58,769 bases of DNA from Gracilaria domingensis (lineage: Eukaryota; Rhodophyta; Florideophyceae; Gracilariales; Gracilariaceae). The stretch is taken from positions 176,461 to 235,229 of the forward strand of contig VCMS01000204.1 in assembly GCA_022539475.1 (NCBI GenBank), given 5' to 3'. Below, in pieces: positions 11,412 to 23,700 of this stretch. Below the pieces are notes generated by a model, which was not told the origin of the DNA, searched no databases, and saw only the letters and a list, made by a program, of their open reading frames with translations. The first letter of the stretch is position 1; each line of letters starts with the position of its first letter. The translations under genes and the position numbers were made by a program.

Positions 11412-13129
11412 TACAAATGAATATTGGTGCTTCGTTTGCGCGCGTTTCGCTGCCAAAGTCAAGGTGTTGTGTTCTTCAGGAAAGCGCTCCATCGCTGGAT
11501 TAGTGTCTGCTGCGCCTTGCTTCTCTGCTGCCGTTGTCGGTTGCGTGAATACGAAACGCATAGGGACTTGCCTACTAATTTTGGTATATCTTCCTGTTCT
11601 TCACAACATCCCGCCAATGTCCCTCCATATTCCTCCGAATCGCCTCTTCGCTTTTGGAATATATGCGGGGCAGAGAATGAGAGTAATCCTTTCATCGTAA
11701 GGTAGCAACATCTGATGGTCCGCGATGCATGTCATTGTATGTCGAGACGAAAAATTCCGTTGTTGGAGCCATTAAATTTTAATGCTTCAACCGTCAGTGA
11801 CTCTTCTACTCATCGTGACTCTCTCAGCTAAAAAGAATATTGACGTGGCAGTATTTGGCAAAAGTTCCTTCTGTCCGTACGTTTTCATTTACCTTTAGTC
11901 CCCAAATGAAGCATCGTCCCCTGTCCGTACCCACGCCTTCATGCGCATATAGGCCCACAGGTTGTAGCTCCCTTACCATCTCTTGCTTCGGCAATACGTT
12001 GAACATCGATTGCGTGTAAATACGCTCTTTCCTTTCTGTGTTTTAAGACCGCTACATGCTGGCGAGAGGTTTGTTTTTGAGTGTGACAACCTTTCCGTCG
12101 TCTATCATGTCACCCCATCAGAAACTGTGGTGAGCAGCGCACAGACGGAGGCGTGTACTAAACGTCAACCGAACTGAATCAGTCGCAATGGATTTCCGCA
12201 GAAAATCCGTCTTCGCCAGTTCCGCCGGCGTTCCACATGCCGCGTCGTCCTCAACTAGCTCCATCGAGTTCTAACGCTTTGAGTAAGAAGAGAAGAGTAT
12301 CGAAACTGGCCGTTCTGTGTCCGACTCTGCACGTGAATTCAAGTGGTGAGGAGAAGATATGTTGAGAAGGATCGGCACAAAAGTCCTTTACCTTGACATC
12401 TTAAATCATTTCAGCAATGAGGTTTTAAGCAGCGAAAAAGGTATTGCTATTTGGAGCTGGCGCAATCGAATCCGGTTCAATGCAGTGTTGCAGTTCTTTC
12501 AAACTTAGAAAATTGCATGGCCATCTATCTGTCCACGTTTCGAAAGGTTGCTCATGGATTCACTAAGAGTATATGGACTATAGCGGCAACAGCGGTGGGA
12601 CCATTCTTGACAAGTTGAGATAAGTCATAATTGAAAAAAGACATATGACGGAGGTTGCCAGGGTCGACGATTAGGATCGCTTCGAGAATATGGATCAGTT
12701 TGTTTATTGCGTGCTTACGAGTAGAGCAGGCCTTGTTATGCTCGCCCTCAATACTTTTGCTGATGATTCTTGTCAGAGTCGTATGGTTCTTCATGCCGAG
12801 GAGGTAGCAGCGAAGTTATGGCTATAATGAAGACCTATATGGGTCTTCTACTGAGCTAAGCCGTGCTGCAAATCCACGATCATGATCTTGGACCCTACTT
12901 TACTTTCTTATTTTGCTTCTTGATGAAGCTTGAGCTGTTACAACAACAAACGTCCAGAAACACAGCAACAGAACTGATGACAATCAAGAGACTTATGAGG
13001 GTTTATACAATTACAAGTAATAATAATACTGACGGATATGTTCTTAAGAATATTATTATACGATTTGCCCTCTTTTAGGAAGATGCAATGCTGCTTCAAA
13101 GTGAGCACATTGATTTCCTAAAAAGTGAA
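11412..13129. other. Host-like DNA without a recognised gene
   Basis: Only short frames. The stretch at 12200-12360 (+) reads through a Pro/Ser-rich segment with a basic KKRRVSK cluster and might be an exon. 11459-11695 (-) could be the N-terminus of the ankyrin gene. Nothing is firm. Confidence 0.35.
12552..12794 (-). CDS. Small hypothetical ORF
   Basis: 80 codons opening with an in-frame ATG. Mixed helical composition with no recognised motif. It may be an exon or part of a decayed transposon. Confidence 0.2.
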   Translation of the reverse strand: MKNHTTLTRIISKSIEGEHNKACSTRKHAINKLIHILEAILIVDPGNLRHMSFFNYDLSQLVKNGPTAVAAIVHILLVNP

Positions 13130-13172
13130 NNNNNNNNNNNNNNNNNNNNNNNNNNNNNNNNNNNNNNNNNNN
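13130..13172. other. Assembly gap (43 N)
   Basis: A run of 43 undetermined bases. The outer end of the element A LTR and its host junction are lost here. Confidence 1.
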
Positions 13173-13771
13173 CCAGAACACAGACGTTCGTAATCTAGTC
13201 CTATACCTCCTCGGTACGACCCTCAGGTCCCGACATCAGCGACAGATGTTCCTCAAAGGTACCGAGAGGGTAGGACCACCGTAACCAGACGTGGCTATAC
13301 TCGCGAGAGTGATAACCGACGTAGGCGGTTGGCGCCAGAGCCTCACTCGTGTAGAGTCCACTCAGGAGAGCGCTACTCGACAAAGAGTTTACTTAGAAGT
13401 GCTCCGGTTGACTTTACAAAGGTGCTCGCGACGACGAGGTCGAGCTCACCTAAGTAGGTCTAAACTAACTATGTACACGTGGTGCACACCCGCAGGGGTC
13501 CGTACACGTCGCTAGCCCAGTGTCAGGCACCTCAGGTGCACTACCTATTGTCCCGTAATATGCACACACACGGTGGTGTAGTACACGCGTCCACCTAGCG
13601 GTATTGGCCAGCAATGGCAACCCTGATTACAGGTAACTGTGGGAAAGCCATTCCAAAAGTAACCGCCAAAATTGGGTCCAACTCATAACTCTTCGAATGC
13701 ATCCTCGTATCACTCCCCTGAGTATATGAGGCGCATCATCCTGATAACCACGCAAATTGCGTTGCTCTACA
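13173..13771 (-). repeat. 3' LTR of element A (partial)
   Basis: On the - strand it begins TGTAGAGCAACGC, matching the TGTAGAGCAAAACGC start of the B and C LTRs, directly after a polypurine tract. The distal end falls in the gap. It is rich in short palindromes, for example ACGCAAATTGCGT, GCACCTCAGGTGC and ACTCGCGAGAGT. Confidence 0.8.
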
Positions 13772-13784
13772 TCTCCCCCTCCTC
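13772..13784 (-). promoter_or_regulatory. Polypurine tract of element A
   Basis: On the - strand GAGGAGGGGGAGA directly precedes the LTR TG. This is the usual primer site for plus-strand synthesis. Confidence 0.8.
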
Positions 13785-13850
13785 AGAGCCGAGAAAGACT
13801 TCGAGGCTGAAGTTTTGTGCGAAACGCAAGTACGTAAATACGTGACAGTC

Positions 13851-15703
13851 ATGAGCGGTACCAACTCCTCGGTTTCTATACCTCGCAAGCGCGATACACA
13901 CTCAAGCGAACAGAGTATTCAAGTATCCAAACTCGATCACAGTACATCATCTGTCATTCCGATGAACCCGAACCAGTTTCCTCATCACCCGACGGGTCAG
14001 GCGAGCGCCTCGAACTACCCTCAGCCGGGTTCTGCGACGGCTCCACTGCCTCAGTCTCAACCGATGGTCCCGGTGAACGTTCCGTTATGGAATTCAGCGC
14101 AAGCGATGCGGCTGATGGCGAACCAAGCTGGTTGGATATCGAAGGATTCTCTCGCAGTACGCGATCCACTCCGTGATGGGTTTGCGTTCAGCCGTGCACC
14201 GTGGTTTCATCCGGTAGCTGTTAACGATGACAGTCTCCTGGAGTCGTATGCCGAAAACGGCTTCCTACCGGGCGGTCTGCCGTTAGCGGTAGTGCAATCC
14301 TCAGAATGGAAAGTTCGAATAGCGATCGACCCGATGCTCCTCCGGTACGATACCCACGAGGGTGAGAACCTGAACACCGCGCGCGCGGAACACGCGAAGT
14401 TGGCGTACAAGAGACTCAGTCGAGTGCACCTTGAGCACCTGGTTCCACCGTCATATGGGTTCGATACTCCGTTCTACCGTACTTTCGGTGAAGTCCGATA
14501 TGGAGACAACTTGGCGACGTTCAACCATACGCGGTACGCTGGCGATGGCACGACCACATCGAGGTTGATGTTGTGCTGGAATCGGCCCATACTCCGAGCG
14601 GAGTTCAGTTATCTTCGCAAGAACGCTTCCCAGCGTGGGTTCGTCAACCGCATTCGGTTTGAGCGGAAAGCTCGTTCCTGTCATGGGTATCTGATTCCGT
14701 ATCCGAAAATCGAGACCGAGAGGTACAGACCGCAGGCCTTTGTTGGACGGTTCCCTCCTCTACCAGATTGGTGGCGTGATGTGGAGGTACCCAAAGGGTG
14801 TTTTGCAGAACTGCCTCCGTGCTTGAGTTACTTCGGTTCCCGATTGATCAACGATTCGCATTCAGGATGGTGGGGTCTCGTAGCCGGCGAGTGGGCGGCA
14901 CGCGTAGCAGCGTTTCTCCTCTGGGACGCTTACGACAACTACCGTGTTTGGTATATTCCGCCGATGCTTCGCAGCATTATCCGCTCGCTGGATTTGCACA
15001 CTCCCTTGGGTTCCGAAGAGAACGTGGATGAGATCCATTACATCTTGGATGTTATCGATGGAATCGATTGGGAAACGGTGCCCCGTTCGCAACGCGGGAA
15101 AGGTCCTCGTCGTCACTACGACCACTCACCCGGTAGGAGACATCCCACCGCAAGAGATTTCGTGTATTACGACCCATGGGAGGGTACGATGACGACCAGC
15201 GCGTATGCCGAGTGGGCAGCGAACCAGCCACGGTCGATTCCAGACGGTCACCCCGTTGGGTTCATGTTCAGTGACAACTGGGTCGCCCCAGTGGATCGGG
15301 ATGATCCGAACATGGATACTGGTGGAGAGGCGTCGGGAGCACTCGTCGAGATGGACCAGGAGTTGGTGACGACCTACCGGCGGCGAATCAGGTGTTGCAC
15401 GCCAGCGGCGGGGTACCCCAGGCTGCTGTGGGTTGGAATGTTCCGACTCAAGCGAGTGTTCCGGTGGTGGGTCCGGCCCCTGTAGCGGCTACCGTTCCTT
15501 CGGTCCTTCCGGCCCCGACAGCTCCGGTCGCTCCGGGAGATTCTCCGGCGAACATCGCGATGTTGCGCGCCAGTCTCCAGAACGCTAGAATTATCGTGCC
15601 CGATCATCTCAACACTATGGCAGGGATACTGGCTTACGCCGTTCCGCACCCTTCGCAGGGTCCCTCCGGTAGCGGCGGTGCCGGTCCCTCATCGGGGGTG
15701 TAA
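13851..15703 (+). CDS. Antisense-gene protein of element A (unknown function, one frameshift)
   Basis: About 600 codons on the strand opposite to element A pol, starting at the ATG at 13851, roughly 80 bp from the LTR. The protein is homologous to the element B antisense protein. Both keep YRTFGEV-x-YGD-x-LA, RPILRAEF, VEVP-x-GC, ELPPCL-x-Y-x-GS, EW-x-x-RVAAFLL-x-x-AYD-x-YRVW-x-IP and DFVY-x-DPW. N- and C-terminal tails are Pro/Ser/Ala/Gly-rich and probably disordered. The frame is broken near 15380-15410: the main frame ends at 15485, while the conserved C-terminus (ending PSGSGGAGPSSG) continues in another frame to 15703. No signal peptide, membrane segment or known catalytic motif is visible. 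I do not recognise the family. Confidence 0.85.
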
Positions 15704-16089
15704 GATGACCAGCAGGGCTGGAGGACTTGGTCCTTAGTATAAGATAGAAACAGTAAAACCATCTAGTGGTAACTTTCCCTTCACCCTTTTGCCTGTTCTC
15801 CACGAACTTGATCGATCTTCGATTACTTCTTCACTCACACTGTGTTCAAGTGTATTTCACTTCCTTGGTGCTTCACTTCTTTGGTGCTTCTTCTACTCTA
15901 ACCGTTTTAAATCGGTACAACCGGCATTTCGGTATGCTCTTCTTTCTTTCTTCTCACTTCCTCTAGTTCAGTCTTCAACGCTTCATTGGTCTTCTTCCTT
16001 CATTCATCTCCCACACAGAAGGGGTCAACTCTCCATTCTGAGTCTTCCGCATCGCGGTATAGTTGAAAGCTCCTCACCGGGAACGGTTC
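15704..16089. other. Spacer between antisense gene and pol of element A
   Basis: Non-coding convergent interval. It holds mini inverted repeats such as CGGT-ACA-ACCG, ACCG-GCATTT-CGGT and CCGC-ATC-GCGG, and a short TC-rich repeat (TTCACTTC...TTGGTGCTTC) at about 15850-15890. Confidence 0.7.
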
Positions 16090-17455
16090 TTATCCCACCT
16101 GGGCTTGGTCCAGGTTGGACGGCAATGCTGACCGAGTGCGACGGTGGTATGAAACGATCTTCGACCTAGGTAGGTGCTCGACCGGCTCCATGGTGTCCTC
16201 CTCGGCGGAGTAGCCATACCATCGCTCTTGGTACAGTACCGTCCCATCGGGGTCTACAACATGACGTACGATACGTTCGATCACGTATTCCTGCGGGTAC
16301 AACTCAGTGTTTGACTGCTCTCCTTCACCCATTGTGATTTCGTACCTTCGAGGGTGGCGAGGTGGTGGCCGGCTGGCCTCTAAAGGGGTTCCTCTTGGAC
16401 TTAACCAATCACGACTCACTAGGAGTTCCTCGCTGCGCGACAACTACAACTTACGCCAGGAGCGTCCAATCTTCAACCTGAAAGGTTCTTCTTGAAGTAC
16501 TCTCCTTCTTGAGTCTGACGAGCTTCGGCTCGTTTTGGTTGAGCTTCCGACCGTCCAACGGTAGCTTCGGGATTCTGAGCTCCCTCTTGCTATCCAGAAG
16601 GATCTTCCGTGCGACGGAGAACGGGCAGGGTCTCGCTCGTGCGCCATGGAGGCGGATTGACCAATCACGGTGCATATCGCGGCCTTCTGGTTGGCCAGGC
16701 GATGGCACGTGTGAGCCACGAGTTACCCTAACAGGTGTCCGTTCGCCTACGGTTGGCGACCGTACATCGTGCACCGTGCACGTGTGGTACTGGCGCACGC
16801 GACTTACTGTCAGCAGTTCCCCGCGTCGGCGGTGCTTTCCATACGGCACCGCGTCACACAAAGTGTTACTCTGCGCTTGGGTGTGTCATGAGTGCTCTGC
16901 CACGCGGCGTGGGTGCACCATCGACGGTTTCCAAACTCGTACTTCGTACTTCACCTTTTCAAGGTTTTTTTCCCAAATAATACGCGGGTAAGTACGACTT
17001 CTCGTTTCCTCATACCACGGCGTGGTTAACACCGGTCGGTAACATTGAGCTGATCTACCGCTTGCGGTTCTGCGTTCTCCGGAAAGCCCGGGTCTACAGA
17101 TACTGTCTTCTCCGCTGTGCGGGTGGTGACCTCACTCAGTTGTGGTGTTCCCGACGGGGTTACGTTATCCACAGCGGTGTGTACCCCCTGGGTGGGTCGT
17201 GTCGTCTCCAGCGCATTGCTCAACGAACTCGACGGAGCATCACCACGAGGTACAGCGCCTCGGCGCACCACAACGCTATCGGTAGAGACCGCGAGATTGG
17301 TTGCGGTACCTTGCGACACAGTGTGACCGTGCGACGCCGGTGTAACGGGTTCCGTACTTTCCTCCCCCTCCTTAGGCGGTGGCACGGGAGTCACGACGTC
17401 CGTGGGGGTTCAACTCTAGTTGAGTTTTCCTCTTCGTCTCCCGCAACGGGTTGTG
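16090..17455 (-). pseudogene. Integrase-chromodomain linker and chromodomain of element A
   Basis: The C-terminal part of pol. The chromodomain lies at about 16090-16310: EYVIERIVRHV, LYQERWYGYSAEEDTMEPVEHL and a basic tail ending QAQVG. The aromatic cage positions (Y, W, Y) are present. Upstream (16443-17455) the linker is Ser/Thr/Pro/Arg-rich and runs in more than one frame (16451-16861; 17026-17394), so the connection to integrase is broken. Chromodomains in this family bind modified histone tails and steer integration; that role here is inferred. Confidence 0.75.
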
Positions 17456-20400
17456 CTACCTGCGTGGGTGATTCTGACTTCGGTAGATCCCACAAGCCGC
17501 GATCAGGGCGGAGAGTCGCAGGGCGCGAAGATACGACCTGTTCGTCCCCTGTAGCTTCACCCAGTTGGGTGTTAACGTGTGAACGTAGGGTGGTGGGGCC
17601 AGCGCGACACGATCTAACGATATCCGTTCGTGGAGATTATTGATATCCAATACTACGGTATCGTCCGTGACGGAAATAACCTTGTAGGGTCCTTCCGCGA
17701 TAGGCGAGGGCTTGTGGCGGCGTTCCTTCTCCGGATTATAGTATTCTTTGCGGAGAAATACCATATCGTCTGGTTTGACCTTTGGTAATGGGGTCTTAAC
17801 CTTCGCATCGAAGTTGCGCTTATAAGGGGTCTGCGCCTTATCCATCGCTGTGCGAGCGACCGGTACCACCTTGGTTAACCAATCCTTCCAAGCGTTCCTG
17901 TATAACCCAACAGACGGGTACGTAGAAAGTGTTTCTTGAGCCTCGATAGCGACCGGTGGCGGTACTCTTGACAATACCAACTCAAAAGGTGCTAGCTTCG
18001 TTACCCGGTGGACTTGGGTGTTGCACGCATACGTAATAGCGTCCGTATACAAATCCCAATCTTTAGGATGATCTGCCCCATAAGATCTTAATGCATTTAG
18101 CATGGTACGGTTAAATCGTTCTACCTGACCATTTGTTTGGGGGTGGTAGGTGGTCGTAAATAGATTCTTGACACTCAAGATCCGAACGACGTCCTGGAAA
18201 AACTTCGACGTGAACTGTGAACCGTTATCTGATAATAGATGAACCGGTGGACCGTACACAAAGACCCAGTGGGTGACAAAAGCTTGTGCAACCACGGTGG
18301 CCGTAATCCGTTTAAGCGGGACTGTCCGTACCAACTTAGAGAACCGATCGGTGATAACCAGAAGGTATCGATTACCTCTTGCGGTTCTGATCAATTCACC
18401 TAAGATATCCATAGCGATAAACTCCAAAGGAGACCGTGCTGGGAACAGCGTTAACTTCTTCGAGTACTTACGAAGTTTCACGTTATTCATAGCGCACTCG
18501 GTGCAAGAGCGTCGTACTGCGTAGCAGTCCAATGCCATCGACGGCCAGTAAAAATCCCTACGCAGGGTCAAGTATAGTTTTCGACCTTCTGGGTGGGCTC
18601 CTACCTTCACATAGTGTTTCATGACCAACAAACGGTTTTGCAGCGAGTATGGGACCACAATTTGGGTATACGCTCCAACCAACCTAACCAGGTACCCCTG
18701 ATCGTTAACCTGAAAAGGTATACGATCTCCTCCATTGAGACGAGCGCGAATTCGCGTACAAAACTCATCCGTTTGCTGTTCTCGGATCATCTCCTCGGGA
18801 GTGATGGGTACAAAAGATCCAGTCAAGGGATCCAACTTCTCAGAAGTGAGCAGGATGTCGTCACAGATGTCATCCTACAAAGATTCGACCCAACCTGCTT
18901 GTTCTTCCACCATAAAGCATGGTATGTCCAGATCGTCAACTGGTGCCGCTTCTGCATTTGTTCCCAAGCGGGAGAGTGCATCTGCCTGCAGATTCAACGT
19001 TCCTTTTTGTACGTAACTGTGAAATCGAACTTCGATAACCTCAAGCGCCAACGCATCAAGCGTCCTGATGGTTCCGAGATTTCCATGAGCCATCGGAGAG
19101 ATGAGTGGTCCGTATGTACCGTAAAATGGTTGCCCATAAGATATGGCCTCAGTGTAGTTAGAGCCCATACAACGGCTAAGCACTCTTTCTCCGAAACTGA
19201 GTAGTTACGTTCGTGTACGTTCAAAGATTGCGACCAGTATCCAATTGGATGTCTCACGCCGTCTTCCGTGACGTGAAACAGGGCGCAACCAACCTGGTGT
19301 GCACTGGCATCAGTGTCTACTTCGAATGGAAGTCCTAGCTTAGGCAAAGCCAAGATTGGCGGTGACGTTACTCCGTCAATTAATGCCGAAAAGGCAGACG
19401 CTTCCGCGTCGCCTAGAGGTTCCAGTTGAACTGGTTGATCTTTTCTCAAAAGGTGATTAAGAGGGGTCGCAATATCTGCGAAGTTCGGGACAAAACGCCG
19501 ATATACATTACAAAGACCCAGAAAACTGCGCAGTTCCGTTCGTGTCGTAGGGTGTTTCGCTTCTTTCAGCGACTTCACGCGAACTGCGTCAACTGAGAGC
19601 TGTCCAGGTCGGATGATATGCCCTAGGTATTTGACAGAATCTGTGAAGAACTCGCACTCTTGAGTTTCAGCGTAATGCCCGCGTCCCTGAGGACTCTCAT
19701 GACGTCCCGGACGTGTGTTAAGTGGTCATCAAGGTTATCGGCGAACACGATGATATCGTCAAGATACACCAAGCAGGTCTTCCACTTGAATCGAGCCAAG
19801 AGGATATCGATAGCACGTTGAAACGTAGCCGGTGCGTTGGTTAATCCGAACGGCATTCGTTTAAACCGGTACAAACCTTGGTGGCACACAAAAGCAGTTT
19901 TATCCTTATCCTTTTCACGGATCGGAACTTGCCAGTATCCCCAATTGGCATCCAAGGCGGTGAACACTGTAGCACTCCCAAGCGAGTCAATGTATTCGTC
20001 CATCCTGGGTATGGGATAAACGGCTTTGACGGTGACCGAATTTAGACGACGGAAATCAATACAGAATCGCCATGATCCGTCCGCTTTTGGAACTAGCACC
20101 ACGGGTGAGGCCCAAGCGGATTGAGCCGCCTCTATGACGCCAGCGCGTAACATCTTCTCAACCTGAGATTGCTCTTCTTCCCTAGGTTTGGGACCAGCCC
20201 GGTATGGGTGTTGGGGAATGGGGATAGTACCTGGAAGTAGGTCAATACGGTGTTCCGTGATTCCAATTGTCCCGAGGGATCCATCCCACATGGGTGTGAA
20301 CTCCATCAACATTTCTCTTAGCTTATCTCTATGAGATTCAGGTAGATGATCAAAATTCAACTGTTCCAGTTCCTTGACAGGGTCTGTATCTTCCGTTCCT

Positions 20401-20710
20401 GGTGGCAACGCTTTACCCTCGGTGGGTGCCAGCGATTCGGTGACTTCGCTCGCCGGGGTAACCGATGCGGTAAAAGCGGTTTCCGCTGATCCCTCCCCCT
20501 CCTTAGCATCGGTTATACCGAGAACATCCGCAACGGGTATCTTCGTCTGTACGATAGCAGCAGGGTGTGGGAGAGTGGTACCAAGGATTTGGTTTTTAGC
20601 TAACCACTGTCGGGTTGTGCCAAAGTTGGCGACCAAAACTCTGAATGGTTTGTCGGGTTCCACCGAGATTACTCCGTTCGCCAAAGCGAGTTGCTTCTGA
20701 TCATACAATG
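17456..20710 (-). pseudogene. Pol (RT, RNase H, integrase) of element A
   Basis: From 20710 leftwards. A pre-RT spacer is followed by reverse transcriptase with ALDANWGYWQVP, RMPFGLTNAPATFQRA and the catalytic YLDD (about 19760). RNase H follows (DTDASAHQVGCALF, HTDHSSLRW, LQADALSRL). Integrase has an HHCC finger (H-Y...H-P...CTEC), DD(E) residues in AMDILGEL, LSDNGSQF and NGQVERFN, and a GPY motif (GPYKVI). Defects: a one-base loss near 19657, an A-run frameshift near 19010 and a TAG at 18875-18877. It lacks gag and protease. It encodes the replication and integration enzymes but cannot be functional as read. Confidence 0.9.
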
Positions 20711-20711
20711 A

Positions 20712-23700
20712 TATGCAGTAGATACGGATGCGAGCGACTACCAAGTCGGCTGTGCCCTATTCCAGACCACCAATGATGGCGAGCGATTGCCAATTGGGTA
20801 TTGGTCAAGGAGCCTCAACGTTCACGAGAGGAATTACTCGGTATCCGAGAAGGAGTGCTTGGCCGTTGTCTGGGCGTTACAGACACTGCGGCCCTATCTT
20901 ATGGGGACCCGCTTCATTGTTCATACCGATCATTCGGCATTACGCTGGCTACTCTCTATAGCAGAGCCATCTGGCCGCTTGATGCGGTGGAGACTTCGCT
21001 TGTCGGAATTCGACTTCGAAATCCGTTACAAGAAAGGACTCCTGAACACTCAGGCTGATGCACTGTCCCGCTTGGAAACAGCGGCTGAAGCTGCGCCAGT
21101 CGATGATCTGGAGATACCGTGCTTTCTCGTGGAAGACGGCTCGAGCGATGCCGATGAAGAATCGGAAGGATGGGACATCTACGATGCTGTTTTAGCCGTG
21201 TCAGACACGCAACCCGAACCGGGCTCTTTCGTACCGATCAAGCCGGAGGAACTCATCCGGGAGCAGCACACCGACCGTTTTTGTACGGAGATTCGTAGTC
21301 GTCTAAACGGTGGAGCACAGTTGCCTTTCGTCGAGAACGACCAAGGATTTCTAATCCGAACTGTCGGAAACAGGCCACAGATTGTGGTTCCGCACTCACT
21401 TCAGTCACGAGTACTGCATTTGTCGCACTATGCGAAGTTGTCAGCCCACCCTGGTGGCAGGAAGTTGTACTACACCTTACGGAAGGACTTTTACTGGCCA
21501 GCAATGGCTTTCGACGCGTATGCCACTGTTCGTGGATGTTCTGACTGCGCGAAGAACCGCGTCAAGCTGCATAAGTATTCCAAGAAGTTGGCGCTATTCC
21601 CTGCTAGGGCTCGACTGGAGTTTGTGGCGATCGATCTACTCGGCGAGTTTATTCGCACCCGCCGGGGAAACCGGTTTTTGCTTGTTATCACCGACCGCTT
21701 TTCTAAGCTGGTACGGACTGTGCCTTTAAAGAAGGTTAGTGCTAGTGCGGTCGCCCAAGCTTTCGTTACTCACTGGGTTTTTGTCTACGGACCGCCGATT
21801 GACTTACTATCGGATAATGGACCGCAGTTCACGGCTAAGTTCTTTCAGGACGTATGCCGCATCTTGCGGATCCAAAACTGGTTTACGACAACATATCATC
21901 CCCAGAGTAATGGGCAGGTTGAGCGTTTTAACCGCACGATGCTCAACGCATTGCGGACGTTTGTTGCCGAGCATCCGTCGGAATGGGATCAGTACACCGA
22001 TGCGGTGACTTATGCCTACAATACGCAGGTTCATCGCACGACTCGGATCTCGCCGTTCGAGCTTGTGCTATCACGCGTCCCACCTTCGGTGGCTATCGAG
22101 CCACAGCCAAGTTTGGATAAGTTTCCGTCGCCCCGTCTACACAGGGACGCCTGGAAGGACTGGCTTAAGAACATTATCCCTACAGTTGGGCAGCATATCG
22201 CTAAGGCCCAGGCCGCATACAAGCGGAATTTCGACGCTAGAGTGCGTAAGAATGCCCCTCAGATCAGGGAAGGTACCTTTGCCTTCGTACGGAAGGAGTA
22301 CTACAACCGTGAAAAGGAGAAGCGCCACAAGCTTTCTCCTATCGCGGACGGCCCGTTCCGGGTTATTGCTGTCACCGACACAACGGTTGTCCTTGATATC
22401 AAGGGAGAGCACGAGCGTTTGTCGCTAGATCGCATAACGCCTGCGCCAAAGCCTGTTTCGCAGGATTCGCTACCGTCATCGTCGGCCCCTACCGCACCCA
22501 CTGTGGAAACAGCCGTCGAAACGGAAACAGGCGCCGCGGCGGGTACTCGCACTCAACCGTCTGTGTTGCCGCATCCGGATCGCGGACTTGCTCATTTGCC
22601 TGCTAAGCCGGAATCTGACCGGTTGGTCTCCAATGCTGCACATGTGCACACGCGGATAAGGGCCCCTATGGGGATACTCGCCGCCACCCCCGACACTCCC
22701 ACTGAGGAGGGGGAGGAGGCAGGTCGCTCTTTGTCGCTGTCGCCGTCATCGACGGAGTCGCCTTCGCAGGCCTCTGTATCGCACGCAAGTCGTGATGAAT
22801 GCACGTCAACGCGCGACACACAGCCGGAGAGCCGGAAAGAAGAGAACGACGCGCAGCTACCGCGGAAGCCTCAAGAAGAGGAAGATCACTCTCGCTCACC
22901 ACCGCCGTCGCGAACGGAGTTACGCTTGCAGGCCCAAGAACGGGAACACAGTACCGATGTGGTACGTGATTTGCAGCCGGAAAGCCGGAGGGATCGCACA
23001 GTTTCGCGTTCTGAGAAGGACGCCACCTCGGTGACGATTGCAGCCGGAAGACCGGAAGAGAAGGACGCGCCGTTACCACGGAAGGCTGAGGTGAAAGGCA
23101 CCACTACGGTGAATCGCAAAGCCGGAAGTCCGGAGAAAGAAGAGTTAGCTCGAAAAAACCGTGCTGTTACGGCAGACCCGACTTCGGGAGATTTTGGTGC
23201 AGCACCGAGTGCCAAAGCCGTCAAAAGGACGGAACCAACCACCAGTGTGGCGAACAGTCAAGCCGCAGCAAGTGGGCAGCACTCAAGCACTGACGACGCG
23301 TGCACGTCGCGCCAAGTGTCGAGCTCCGTGGGAGATCCGCCTCCAACCGGGGATTACAGTGCGCAAGCCGGGCACGTGCCAGCCACAGACCTGGCGCCGT
23401 CTAAAAACGGTTCAAAAAATTCCGAATTTGAATCGGCTCTTGACAGCCATGCAAAGGCGCAGGTGTCGCAAACCGCAGCGCGCGGCGAACCGCCGCCACG
23501 GCACGTGCCAGAACACCACTCGCTGGCTCACCGCTCTGCGGACCGTTCACCGTCGCAACGGGAGATTGTGCCGGAACGCCGGAAGCTCGCTATTCGAGAA
23601 GACCGAAGCACGGTCACAGCCCAGCAGCATGGGGAGAAGAACCAGGAATCTGGAAGCATGATGGTCAGGAAAGTACCATGGTCACGAAGACCAAAGCCTG

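Larger units (their letters stand above)
13173..20710 (-). mobile_element. Ty3/gypsy chromovirus, element A (5'-truncated, defective)
   Basis: A minus-strand LTR retrotransposon. In its own 5'-3' direction it carries reverse transcriptase, RNase H, integrase, a long linker, a chromodomain, a convergent antisense gene, a polypurine tract and one LTR. Gag and protease are missing because the element stops at 20710, where element B begins in the opposite direction. Pol carries one nonsense codon and at least two frameshifts. It belongs to a divergent subfamily compared with B and C. Confidence 0.9.

Noticed and set aside
14450..14470. tRNA B-box-like GGTTCGATACTCC
   Set aside because: It lies in a conserved coding segment of the antisense gene; no A-box or cloverleaf around it. 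The similar site near 26180 is coding too.
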